This document shows, one piece after another, positions 23,001 through 33,611 of a stretch of DNA of 64,000 nt (position 1 is the stretch's first letter; the number at the start of each line of letters is the position of its first letter). Source of the stretch: Lineus longissimus (taxonomy: Eukaryota; Nemertea; Pilidiophora; Heteronemertea; Lineidae); assembly GCF_910592395.1 (NCBI RefSeq), contig NC_088315.1, forward strand, positions 16,723,808-16,787,807, given 5' to 3'. Below the pieces are notes generated by a model. The model made no database searches, was not told where the DNA came from, and saw only the letters and a list, made by a program, of their open reading frames with translations. Position numbers and translations under genes: made by a program.

Positions 23001-26000
23001 CACCTGAAGGGCATGTGGTATGACCTACTAATACATCTTTATCAACCCATGCAGGGATCATCCTGTTCCTAAGAACCTTGCATAAGTGCTCATTTCACAT
23101 ACTAGTAACACCTTCCATTGCTAAGGAGCCAATTGACCAAAGGTGCAGTTCCTACTGTAATTACTGTTTGATGAGGACAACCCTGCAGTTGGCTGCACCG
23201 TCAGAGTACTGCTATTGGAAGTTTTTAGCTCCTTGGTTGGCGCTGAAATGTTCTCCTGGAGTTGCTCTAGCATTGGCTAAATTGTACATATACATGTACT
23301 GGAATGGAGAAGTTTTTCATGAACTGAGTTACGGTACTGTCCAGTCCCTTAGGAGAGATCACAACTTTCCACATGCTACACTTGTACCTGTCTGCAGAGG
23401 ACAGTGCTGCCACTTAAGAAGGGACACTTTTTTTTTTACAAATGGGTGATTTATTTACAAGCTAATATAATGATACATAGAAAAAAGGCTATTTTGCAGG
23501 CAATAGCCAAACCACTACTAACCACTACTAGGGAGGGACCAATACTAGTAACACCTCATTTACGGTACTACATGTCAGGCCCAAGTGCAGGATAGTATCA
23601 GGAGAGAGTCCCACTTTCCAGTAGCAGGCTTGGTTGTTCAAAACTGACATTAGCGCTACTAAGTATACTGACATTAAAAATCTATCTTGGCATTTACAAT
23701 TGTTTACTGAAAGCCAAAGTTCAAATTTATCCCAAGATATCACTATAAAATCATTTTTTAACCAAGCCCCGCATTTTACCTGATGAACCATCCGCTAGAT
23801 ATACTAGAACATCAAATCTGGATGTCCTTCATATTGCAGGTTATGTTAGTCAAGGGAGACAAAAACACAGCATGTAACAGTTTTAGGAAATTCACCATGT
23901 ATTTTTTTTAGAAAAAGAGAGATGTATTGCAGAATGCGAACAATGCATTTGCAATCAATGGCGTGGAAAATCTCAGGTCAAGCCTGATGAATGTACATCC
24001 AATAAAGTCGTACCCTTTCATTCTAAATCAAGAATTCTTGATGTGTAGCTGACAACTTTCACTGGGCTAATTCTGCCCAGTCATGACTCAAAGACCAACA
24101 TTTCAGAAAATCTGTCTCCACCCTCTTATCATTTCTCTCTCCCAGCTCAAGAGTGCTTGACCAGCAGTCCTTATGATACTGTTGCAACAACATTACCCAT
24201 CAAATTTGCCCTTCTGTCCCGTCTGCTGGGTTTTCTAAGGCGTCGGCTGGTTGAACAGAGGAAGAGGCAACAGCGGACTGAAAAAAGATATTGATGGAGA
24301 ATCAGGTTTGGCTTAGAATCCCTCATTGCCAAGGAGATGGGAGCCAGAATGGCATCAAGGTTTTCAGCTTAGTCCCTCCTCTCTCATCAGTGACCTTCTT
24401 ACATGCAAGTCAGTCGCTGCAGGCAGAATTAACCAATATTCACTTTGGCTTGCCCCGAATCTTCTCCCCTTTTTTTTCATTCAACTCACCTCTGTATCCA
24501 TGGGTGCTGGTTCTACTTCTCGTTCTACATTTGCCACAGATACTCGATGTTTAGCCTCACATCCTTTACACAGAGCTGAAAAGGCACCAGATTATGGGGG
24601 TAATGATAATATGATGTGCAATATAATAGTGTGAGGACATGATGATGATGATAGACTTGTTTTGATAATGCGACCGGCCATGCTGATTTTGTACGGCAGT
24701 GAAGCATCACCTCCAGTGGCACTGGCAGGGAATCATAACTGGGACTTCCTGATCACCAAGCCAAGGCTCCAATCAACTTTCTAGGAAGAACACAAGTGAA
24801 GTGGTAAATCGTTATCACTCAGTTGGTTTTGCACCAAAGTTAGGTTTAGTCAGAGTGGGTATCATTACAGGCCTACTGCTTCTTTTCTACTTCAGTGATT
24901 TTGAGACTGATCCCTTACCTGAGCCAACTGGGACAAAAACTCCCCACTTGATGTATATTTCCCGAGACATCACTCGATGAACTGAACCACCATCTTTTCT
25001 GGGCTTTCGACTTGTTTTAGAGGGTTGATGAAGTGGGTGCTGGCATCTCCTTTGCTGATTCCATGATAAACTCAACTTGTATCGGTGGTTCGGGCATATT
25101 GTGGTGTCCAGAACTGGAGAACTCATATCAAACACGCCATCACAAAGTGCTATGAGCTCCCATTCACTTTTGACTTGACTGGCTTTCCTGGAGGACATCC
25201 AACGCATCAAATGGGAGTGCACGTCCTTCTTACATTGTTTCAAGGGGATCACACTCTTGTCATTGGGGTATGAAGCGTCAGTACCACACTCGATATCCTT
25301 GGATATGACAGCAAATCCACATTTCAACTGTGATTTTTCAGGTTCCATTTTCAATTGACTATCACACAATGTACACGTGCATGTACACAATGCATTGTAA
25401 CTGTAACTGTTGTTGTTGTTGTCGTTGCTGGTGATCGTTTCCGCCAAGACCGCTAAGCCTCCACAGGGGATATAAAGGCCTCTAGGTTGTTTGAGGGAGT
25501 GTGTGGGAGGGGCAAGGGAGAGGGGGGTTCACTAACATCTAAAAATGTAATTTTATTTGGAAAGCATGTGTATTTCGTCAGTTTTCTGAGGGAATGGGCA
25601 AAAAATGGGCACCAGTGAGAAGGGCGCGACTCGACCCCCTCACCGGAAAACCGTAAGGGCGGCCGGATTTTTTTCTTTTGCAAATTAAAAAACAGCATTC
25701 TGACTTCCTTACCTGGAAGTGGCATCACCTAAAAAACTGCAGTGTTGGAGCTAAAGGAGAGTTAAAATTGCCTTTTTACTGAAATTTGAGATTGCATTGT
25801 TTTTGGGACGTACTGTACCTGTCATTAAAATGTACCTGGGGCAAAACAAAAGGCATGAAAAGGTAGCTCAGATCATGTACTTTCAATTTCAATAGGCGGT
25901 GTTTAGTGATAATTCTGTTTGATGCACGAAAATTGACAAAAGACTTAGCCTATTTTGAGGGATAATGCATGTTTTTTTAAAAGGAAAATGAGTAGGAAAT

Positions 26001-28838
26001 GGTTAACAGCCGTACCCCAAAACTGTGGGGTTATTTTCGAAACCAATCCACCAGCCTTCATAGTACCCTAGGACAGGTCTGTGGTAGAAATTACAACTAG
26101 ATCTGTTGACCCCCCACCTTGCCACCATTTGCATGATCCTGCATGGTGGTATCATGGACTGACACTTAACTGTCTTCTGATTGGTTTGTTTTGGATATTG
26201 AATCCCGAATTTCGTATTTTGAAGTTCGCATTCATGTTGGCAGTGCCAGTGTGTGCACTTGAAGCACATCTTGAGAAACGTTAGGGATTTGAAAATTTGA
26301 CAATCCATCCAGGCGGTGGTGAACAATGAGTCAAAATCCAGTCAATACAGCAGTCCAGTGATCCAGCTTTTTGGAATACCCAGAAAATATGTCGTTTTGT
26401 CGAGAGCTTGCCTGACTGAACTGTACGTGCGTTATCTAACATCGTTCTATTCTATTTCAGACCAGAGTTATGGATGTCGGCAGTGCCTCTTCTTACCATG
26501 GGGTTGGCGTTCGCCTCTACCATTATTCCTGGTTTCACACTGATACTGGAGGATGCAATGTAAGTCTGGTCACATCTCAAAGGGGTAAAATAGGCAGCAG
26601 CTTGTGTGTCAATTTCATGAGTGTCAGCAAAACAATTAGTAAGTCAGTTAGTCTGTACATGTAATGTTTTAAGAAGAAGATGAAGATCTAAATTCACCTC
26701 TCAATAAAATCAGTTGCACGTCAGAATCGGTTATGTACGCAGTTGCTCTGTACAACACATTGTATGTCTTCATGATATTTAATGATTTTCTACTTTGAAA
26801 ACTTTTTTTTTCTCAGTTGAACCTACCACATTAAGGCCGGAAGGAAGATTTTCTATATGCCATTTTACAATAACTAGCCGAAATTCTGCGAATTGGCGGG
26901 GGGGGGGGAATAAAACCGACGCCAAAACTCATTGAGTTTCGGCGATATCTTTCAATGCAAAACTAACAAGGCAATCTCGGGCAGCAATATACCACGATTT
27001 CTTTTTCTTTTGGTTGTGACTTGGTTCTCATAAGACCAATATTTAATATTCGGAGTCAAGGATGGCATTCAGACAGAATCTCACCCCGCATATAACAAGG
27101 CCCCAGGACTGATTCTCTCACAACAGGGCCATGGTAATTTCGTTCGTATTTAATCGTTGGACAGTTAAGGAAAATAGAAATACAGTTATAAACAATGCCG
27201 TTATCATAGTGCAGTTGTCATGCATGCAACTTTGCTGAAACTAGATGTTTCTAGTGAATATATATCTGTATATTTGTAGGCCTACACGACCTGTGTTCCT
27301 TCTTTCAGAAAAGTAGGTTTCCCCGACTCAATGGGAACGAAGGGTGTAGTCTCTGGAATAGTTTTGTTTTCATTCAACTTTGGGTGAGTATAGGGTTTGC
27401 GTTTGACGTCATCTTCGCTTACATGTAATCTCGGGGGACGTTCGGGCATTTGTAGAACGCCAGTGATATAAATGGACGTCAGTGATGATGGAAGACCGAA
27501 TAGTATGCATCCTGTGGATTAGCGTCGGCCATAGCTGTGATAACATTTTGCTCCTTCCGTCAAATCTTCAGAATAATTCACTCTACACACCGTGTTTACG
27601 TTGGTCTCACAGGTCTGAGAGCATCCAAAATCGGTCTTTGACAGTGAAAATCATTTATAAAAAACACGCCGACTATGCACAGTCCTAATAAACCTTGAAA
27701 TAATCATACAGAACGTACGACGAACATGCCATGGTTTGACAGGTTTGGATGTACTTATTTTTGGAGTGAAAGCGTTTTGCTCGCCGATTGAGTACTTGAA
27801 AAAGTTATGAGCGTGTAGATTTGGCCAGTTTACTTTGAAAATGGCTTAGAAGTGTGATACAAGTACGTCATCAATTCGTTGCTGTTCTGTAGTACCTTTT
27901 GTGAATTCGCTTAGTTTTGCAATTATGCAGGGCATGCTTTGTATGTGCTTCTTCGTGTTTTATCTGGTATACGATATCGATTTGAAGTCCAGGTCGGAGC
28001 CCGCACTTGGATAAGGTAAGTACAGGAAGAAAAACATAAATATCCCGCCTAATTGCCTGTGTATCACTCCGCCGCTCGGACTACGTGTACTTTAGAAACA
28101 TTCCTTTTATTTTTTAGACAAAGTCGCCAAGACTTGTTTCTGGAAATAAATCGACGAAATGATGCAAATTATGAATTTTTTTCTCCCTTCCAGCGCATTT
28201 GTTGGGCCGATGAGTGCAGGAAATCTGGTTGATGCTGTGGGGTACGCCTGGGCATGTTCCGTCGTCTCCCTGGTAGCATTTGTAGTGGTAAGTATTGATT
28301 CTTGGCGCGATTCTAATTATACTACGTGTCATTGAAAACAGTTTCTACTTTTGATGGCTCCTTTTTGGCAGCATGCCATTTGGGTCATTGACACAAGACA
28401 AAACAACTTAAAAGTTTTTGTGACGAGTTCTTTGGAGTACACTCTTAAAAGTTAAGGTTTTTGATCCTCTGAAAAGTGTAGCACATGCACACGCTTCCTC
28501 TTCTGTGCATTCTTACCATTACGTTTCAAGAAGGGCACATCGGGTACATCTTCTTCCTTAAAGGTTACCAATTAAAATCAATTAAGAGGAGAATATGAAC
28601 GCTTTCTGCCAATCAACTGTCTAAATCGTATTTTTCTTATTTCCAGGCGATTACTATTAGCATAACGTATGCCGTTTTGCATTATCAACAACGCTCCCTT
28701 TCGGAGACGGAAACACCTTTTCTCGGGGACGACAAGAATGACAAACTGAATGAATCGAGTCACATATTGATGAGAAAGATCCCAACGTATTCATCGCATT
28801 CTAGTGATAAGCCGTTATCATCGCCTTCTAGTGATTAG
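14003..28838 (+). CDS. MFS transporter, SLC18B1-like (copy B), 13 exons
   Basis: Exons: 14003-14211, 14934-15029, 17364-17437, 17743-17890, 18367-18435, 18825-18918, 19615-19757, 21327-21425, 21710-21798, 26461-26559, 27309-27383, 28194-28287, 28647-28838 (stop TAG 28836-28838). All use AG/GT sites in consistent phase. From Met 14044 the protein has 479 residues, close to the usual size of SLC18B1 (about 456 in human). TM1 is followed by PFFPKEATKKGVS. The middle has LTSLYPSRMSTLIGLSESSL and FMVGPALGGALYQ, signature sequences of this vesicular polyamine transporter family. The last exons give FGAFVGPMSAGNLVDAVGYA. Exon 1 has an open 5' edge (phase 2), so a further upstream exon may exist. The predicted role is proton-coupled export of organic amines into vesicles, inferred from the family. 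A one-base Asp-to-Asn change in GDLVD differs from copy A. Confidence 0.85.
14247..14455 (+). repeat. Intronic repeat, copy 1
   Basis: About 210 bases containing CTATATCTCCCGGAAG, TATACCCCGTCGG and GTGCACTTGTCCACCCTA. They recur in direct orientation at 16988-17215 in a neighbouring intron of the same gene. The repeat is non-coding and more diverged than the large segmental copies. Confidence 0.8.
15198..16782. mobile_element. 1585-bp TIR element in transporter intron 2
   Basis: Terminal inverted repeats at 15198-15225 and 16755-16782 match 27 of 28 bases (CTCTAGTCTCTGCTTTTTAT and onward). TA flanks both ends, compatible with a TA target duplication. On the - strand it contains frames (about 16817-16506 and 16570-16238) that join in sense but have no recognised family. 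A second hairpin element is nested at 16000-16246. Confidence 0.75.
16000..16246. mobile_element. 247-bp hairpin element nested in the 1585-bp element
   Basis: Outer arms 16000-16035 and 16211-16246 are inverted complements with four mismatches (CCACCATAAATC...TTATTTACCCA). Inner sequence continues the pairing through AAACCTGCATTCAG near 16082 and CTGAATGCAGGTTT near 16155. It is almost fully palindromic and non-coding. It shares CCACCATAAA with the host element's termini, so the two may be related. Confidence 0.8.
16988..17215 (+). repeat. Intronic repeat, copy 2
   Basis: Direct-orientation partner of 14247-14455, just before the third transporter exon. Confidence 0.8.
18030..18078 (+). repeat. 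tRNA-like promoter pair, probable SINE head
   Basis: A box-A-like TGGTCTAGTGA (18035-18045) and box-B-like GGTTGGAACCT (18067-18077) lie 21 bases apart. That spacing is too short for a full tRNA, so this is more likely a decayed tRNA-derived SINE than a gene. Confidence 0.35.
20760..20925. repeat. Intronic inverted repeat
   Basis: GTGATATGAATAAAC...GCTTTTACTT at 20784-20818 pairs imperfectly with AAGTAAAAGCC...TATTCATATCAC at 20862-20896, flanked by ATCTCGATC motifs. A likely foldback element; no TSD was identified. Confidence 0.6.
21125..21262. repeat. Intronic inverted repeat with CCGAAACG...AACAATGG arms
   Basis: The left arm at about 21146-21182 (CCCGAAACGCC...GAACGCCTAATCCATTGTT) pairs with the right arm at about 21204-21240. 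A partial relative lies in intron 1 near 14810-14890 (AGGCGAACGCCAACG and GGCGTTTCGG). A small foldback family. Confidence 0.6.
21949..26166. mobile_element. 4218-bp TTAA-flanked TIR element in transporter intron
   Basis: TTAA (21945-21948) is followed by GTGTCAGTCCATGATACCAC, and the inverted complement ends at 26166 before TTAA (26167-26170). The first 26 bases of the ends are perfectly inverted. Pairing then resumes after a short indel (GGTGGCAAGGTGGG...GTCAAC), giving TIRs of about 50-60 bases. Exact TTAA duplication is characteristic of the piggyBac and Kolobok superfamilies. No transposase is recognised; the clear coding content is an intron-containing antisense gene at 24200-25447. The element fills almost the whole intron between exons 9 and 10. 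Confidence 0.8.
24200..25447 (-). CDS. Unknown Cys/His-rich protein, three exons, inside the TTAA element
   Basis: Exons 25447-24919, 24575-24490 and 24277-24200 (stop) join in phase with good splice sites (CAG/GTAAGG, TTTTCAG/GTGAGT, TTTTTTCAG), giving about 230 residues. Several Cys/His pairs suggest a zinc-binding module: CTCTCTLCDSQ near the start, CGFAVISKDIECG, TICPNHRYKLSLSW, RRCQHPLHQ, and across the first junction PVGS then ALCKGCEAKH. The pattern recalls small zinc-binding proteins found near transposons in marine invertebrate genomes, but I cannot name the family. It is antisense to the transporter and lies entirely within the TIR-bounded element. It is either transposon-encoded or a captured gene. 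A possible 5' untranslated exon with donor CCACTTCCAG/GTAAGG lies near 25713. Confidence 0.6.
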
Positions 28839-29674
28839 CCGTCATCATCGCCATCTAGTCATTAGCCGTCAATATTGCAGTTCTGCAATGCGTGATGCAC
28901 AAAATAGACAGGAACCTTTGCCATGGACAAGATTACACAGGCACGTCTCTACCCTTGAGAATCAATTCCCTAGATTGCCAAGAATCGGACCTTTAAACTT
29001 GCTTATGTAATTAAGGGTGACTTTGATCTCCTGCTCTCCTAAGTCAGATGGACAGCTAAACAAACCTAAAATCCCGGAGAGTTATACCAGGTTCTGGCCT
29101 TCCCTAAAATGGATGTTCCTTTTCGCTACCTTGTGCGCCTTCTCCCCAATGATGTGCCATTGCTCTGATCTGCAGGGTGTGTCAGGTTTTACATGGTGCC
29201 GCATGTCTCATCTGAATGTGCCCTCACCTTCATAGCGCAGTATCAGTGTTGCTATTACAGAGTGTACCAAGTCTTTTTTGGATGTGCCATGCCTCTTCAC
29301 TAGGCGTACTCAGTCTGGTTTGGATGTGTCCTCTCCCAACGTTGTGCACCTTGTTACTACAGGGTGGACGGCCATGTCTCTACCCTTTGGAAAATGTATA
29401 TCATTTTTACATGGTAAATCCACAATTCACCATGATGGTGATCTGTCAGCACTTCACCATGATGAATTTGGACGGTGAAATATTCATCATGGTGAGCATG
29501 TTAAAATATGCATTCACCATGGTGAGCATGGTAAACTCCGATTTCATCACGGTGAATCCCTGATCATTTTCGTAAGGGTCGTCTTCTCTCCAAGGTATAC
29601 AATTATTTCTTCCGGGTCTACCTGCTGGTCCAGGGTAACAGGATATTAAATGCAAGGCAAGTAGAGATACCAAG
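27302..29674. repeat. Segmental duplication copy B (3' end of SLC18B1-like gene)
   Basis: Direct repeat of 1-3234 minus the LINE insertion. It carries the uninterrupted target site GATACAAGTACGTCATCAAT near 27857-27907, which proves the insertion boundaries in copy A. Confidence 0.95.
28795..28875 (+). repeat. Short tandem repeat across the transporter stop codon
   Basis: TCTAGTGATAAGCCG, TCTAGTGATTAGCCG and TCTAGTCATTAGCCG follow each other about 26-27 bases apart, with TCATCGCC between them. Unit-number change here explains the different C-terminal tails of copies A and B. Confidence 0.75.
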
Positions 29675-30045
29675 CGTATACCGTGAGAAGCAAGCCGATA
29701 GAATTCATCATATCCTCTTCGTGTAACATTCTTTATATTAAAATTATGGTTTTGAAGAAATCCAATCTGACCTCTTACTGGTACATGTATATGATATGAT
29801 TGCTATTAAGTCTTATTTAATTGTAATGATTTTCAACAAGAAAAAGACTCCGGTGTAGTCCGAGTCTTTTATTCCCACGCCAAAAGGGGTCTTCCTTTTT
29901 TGCGTACGCAATTTGGGGGGGGGGGGGGGCATATAAAACCACACACGTACAGATTTAATGGGAAAAAGCACTTGTGTATGTCAAAATTGATTGATTTTGG
30001 CCCTTTTTTCTACAACAATCGTAGTAATCGTAGATTGCACTTTCC
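29675..30045. other. Spacer between duplications
   Basis: Single-copy junction sequence with a small hairpin at 29842-29872 (AAAAGACTC...GAGTCTTTT) and a G-run at 29916-29929. No gene was seen. Confidence 0.5.
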
Positions 30046-31180
30046 TTATACTGATAAGAACTCGGATTTTAAAGAAATTCTAATGCTTTCGACACCTTAT
30101 TAGCACAGTTCGTTCAAATCCAAAGTTTTGTATGGTGTTTGGAGTTTAAAAAGGCTTCTCCTGTTGTTGTGACGTACCAAAGTGTTGTGTGAGAAATGTT
30201 TCACAAAGAACTATTCCGCAAGACATCCGTTTACCAGTCTGGAACAGCGTGTTACCGGATTTGGGAAACAAGATCCCGGGCCTAGCTTGGTGGTGGGCTG
30301 TGAGCTACGGTTTCCTTCTGTCTGACCCGCTCTCACTTCACGTATATAGTTGACCGGGCAAAATGGTCGGAGCAATTTGCCATTAAGGTCAAATCTGGGA
30401 GAAGGGCTGCCTGTTCGCTCCTAATGAGAATTACGGATAAGTCTACGTGTATAGGCTGCCCTCTCTGAATTGGTCGGAACCGTAAGTTATTGCAGATCGG
30501 TAGTTGGCAAAAGCTGGACGTTGATTTTGTGACTTACCTCAGGGAATTTATCACCGAATGAAACTGACAAATCCAGTTCAAGCATTTCACAAAATCACTA
30601 TTTAACATGTAAAGCGCCTAATTTTTATGATGCCTATTCTTTAAATCATTAGTACATACCACATACCACATGCCTCATGGTCACATGTATATAGAAGATG
30701 ACAAGGGGCAACCCTGATCTATTAGGTATCTTTGCAACAGTGCGAAGGACGATATACGCTGTACGAATGTCTGCGATCTCATCGATTTCTCTAATACATG
30801 TAATTGATTCATGCAACACTCCTGTATCATCTTAGATACTTAGTTAAAGAAGGAATCAGCCATTCACATCGTCCAAGATCGAAGATTCTCATTGATCGGT
30901 CGCGTCAACGGTTACCCTCTACATTTCCCTGCGCCAGTTACCCTCGATCGTGGTCGCGAAGGTGGCATGTTTTATCTTATCACGACGAATTTCTCTGCAT
31001 TCAAGTGTCAATGACTTAATCTTCGTTAAAGGTCTAACCAAATTTTATATCAGGCGGACAAGTCAATGATTTCGTTCATACTAAAATAATTTGTGATGAA
31101 CTGAATCAATCATCCTATTGTTAGTTTGATAAGCCACCACTTACCTTTAATAAAATAACTGCATCTTTACACACTCTATC

Positions 31181-31280
31181 ATGATGCCTAATATAAATAT
31201 CTTAAATTTGGCGCAGTAATGGTTCTCGGAGTTCTAGGAATTCTAGCGAAACCAAGAAAAGTCAACTCGTTAGTACGAAA
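31181..31280 (+). pseudogene. Decayed signal-peptide exon of LamG-like gene, copy 0
   Basis: Aligns with exon 1 of copies 1 and 2 (ATG...GCAGTAATGG.TCTCGG...CTAG.AATTC..GCGAAAC). Indels before GCGCAGTAATGG put a stop (CAG TAA) in the original frame, and the GTAAGT donor is not preserved. Confidence 0.55.
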
Positions 31281-31354
31281 GCCCAGAAGGCTCATTCCAA
31301 GTAAGGGTTGATGGTGGGGGGGGGGGGGGGTTCTTCAATATGCCTGATTTGTCC

Positions 31355-31472
31355 CCACGATGAAGCCAAGTGGTGAATCAGACTTTGATTTCGTTCCCAA
31401 AATAATTATCTTTTACTCAGATGTCTAGTCGGATTTATAGTTATTACATTTGAATTGCGTGTACAAATAGCC
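31355..31472 (+). repeat. Direct repeat flanking the non-LTR remnant (left)
   Basis: GATGAAGCCAAGTGGTGAAT...GGATTTATAGTTAT...AATAGCC recurs in direct orientation at about 32408-32516 on the other side of the remnant, with roughly one difference in five to ten bases. It could be a very long old target duplication or the edge of a tandem element. Confidence 0.65.
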
Positions 31473-31536
31473 TATAAAAAGGCTCAGGGAAGGTTAACGA
31501 CGTCGACTAGCTAGAGATGCCGTTCTAGGTCTCCTC

Positions 31537-32518
31537 TTAGTCTCGGGAGAGGTGTTGCTCGATTGTTTGGGTGGTTTCAAAGATTGGTAACCTCGGGCAT
31601 TCGGCAATCAAGCGCTTTCTCCGTGTTAGTTTACCCATCTTCGCGCCTTCCTCCCTTATAGAACATACGGAGCTCAAAGTCCCAACAACGATGAGGACTG
31701 AGGACTGTGTTCCTCTAACTAGGGTTGGTTCGAGCGAGGTCTGTCGCGAGCATCTGGTACTTGGATCGTTTCTCTTCCGCATGTTCAAGGACGTGTCTAT
31801 CGGAGCTGACAGCTAATTTAACATGAGCATCTCCTTTTCCTTTTCATCGAAGACAAGCATGTCGGGGCGACGGCAATTTATTTCCTGACCCGTAGGGACC
31901 AGCGAGTCCCAGAGTAATCTCAACCTCTTTCCTGAGTAAGAGTGATCGTTGGCCCCGGTCTCTCGAGACGACATACCAATGGTGTCCATCAGTATATGTG
32001 TCTTCTCACTGTCCTGCAAACGGCGTCGTACGTTCTTTGTGGGCCTGGAAGTTGTGGACCTCGCAACCTACTAAGATATTAGCCAGTGTCTCCTTTGCCT
32101 TTCCGCATAGTCGTTACGAGTCATCAACGTTCTCCCTTTCTACCGCCTTTCGGTACCAACGAGTACGTGTGACTCCATCCTGTGCCGCCATGATTACCGC
32201 TGCGGTGCCAGCACTGAGATTGCCAGTCTCGAGCCAGCGGTACGTTCCAGGGCCATGTCCCATACATTTGTACCTTCCTAGGAGTGTTTTTGCTCTAAAC
32301 CTCTCCCTTAGGTTGATCTGTTCGGTAAGTATGACTTCCCTTCCCGATGCCTTTGGGTCAGTTTCCAAATCCAGGCCCAGTCGGGCGTAAATAACGCCGG
32401 ATTTGGCCACATGATGAAGCCAAGTGGTGAATCCGACTTTGATTTTACCCAGATGTATAGGTCTATTCAATTTTGGATTTATAGTTATCGCCGTTGAATG
32501 GCGTGTACCAATAGCCAA
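31537..32518 (-). pseudogene. Remnant of a non-LTR retrotransposon C terminus (restriction-like-endonuclease type)
   Basis: Three broken - strand frames (32518-32114, then about 32110-32000, 32019-31813, 31788-31537) carry in order YRWLETGNLSAGTAAVIMAA, CGKAKETLANILVGCEV, CRRPDMLVFDEKEKEM and VLIVVGTLSSV. This order of a WLETG/IMAAQ motif, a CxxC-type knuckle and then a PD...K-like endonuclease segment fits ORFs of R2/NeSL-like non-LTR elements. Multiple stops and frameshifts are present. It lies in what would be the intron 1-exon 2 region of LamG copy 0 and may have removed exon 2. Confidence 0.6.
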
Positions 32519-32998
32519 TAACTGTTCCTTTATATTGAATGACCCCCGTGACCTGAAATGATGAGAATGGCCATCTGTTATGCCAGATTTGACCTATGTG
32601 TCCTTGAAATATGCAATTAATCGGCGGGTCGTCTCGCGCCTAAAGTAGGAGGCAAAATACGGTTCAAACGCGACATTATCGTGAAATCTTTGCATTTATT
32701 GAATGTTCGAAGCTTTATTAATGTAAACCGCACATAACATGTTTTAAGCATTGGTCATCTTCTGACGATTATTGATAAAGATAAATGGATGTTCCTCGAA
32801 AGCTTTGGTGACTTTTTGCTGAACTGAAGATTTTGACCTCTTCCAGCAGAATGTATTTATTTGTCCGTTGGACAGTGTATCCTTGGACATTTTGTCGTTT
32901 AAAATCGAAATGCTTCGTCCTCCCCCCCCCCGATCATTTTTACTTGTGTCATTCTATATGCATGCATTGAGTGTTTTCCTTTCATCCAACTGTTACAG

Positions 32999-33611
32999 AA
33001 TGCTTAACGGAAAGAGTGCATCTTATGTCAACACATCTATTTTTGGGCGGGTAATGGCTTTCGGTAATAGCAGAGAACACGGGCAGTGTGTAAGGACCCC
33101 AGCGGTCAATCTCGGAGGTGGTTGGTTGACTGTTACGTCCAACTTTAGACCGAAATATAGAGAAGTCAGACAGTCACTGATCACATCCATGAATCGAAAG
33201 GAATATATCAATGTTTACTTTACTGGTCTGTATTTTGTGGTGTCTTCTTGCACGAGGATCCGGAGTGGTCGGAATGTTTTTACCTATAAATTTGGCGGGT
33301 TGCCCTACGATCAGTGGTATCACTTCATCTTCATGATGAATGTTTTAAAGGAAGTCTGTAACCTTTATTTAGATGGGAGACAACTTAAACATGTTAGTTC
33401 TGAATATAGGAAACGAGGATACCAGGGTAGCAGTTGGAGAGGAACGATCATTGGGTGCAATTCTTATTATGCCATCCACCGTCAACGTCTTTGCAAGTCG
33501 TGGTATTTTAAGGGAGATATCGCTCAAATTATGATGTATCGAGCGAAGCTGAGTGATGAACAATTGTGGAGACTTCATGACGACTGTAAGTCCTTTCAGA
33601 TTGGATTATGA
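32999..33611 (+). CDS. Concanavalin A-like/LamG-like domain exon, copy 0
   Basis: Open terminal exon after TCCAACTGTTACAG, homologous to exon 3 of copies 1 and 2. About 203 residues run from MLNGKSASYVN to DDCKSFQIGL. Conserved points of the beta-sandwich domain are NLGGGWLTV, LPYDQWYHFIFMMNVLKEVC, NLYLDGRQL, WRGTIIGC, GDIAQIMMYRAKLSDEQL and a C-terminal Cys. The domain is intact, but its signal-peptide exon is decayed and no exon 2 was found, so the locus is probably a pseudogene or uses an unseen start. A frame can also run in from 32868 through intronic sequence. Confidence 0.65.
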
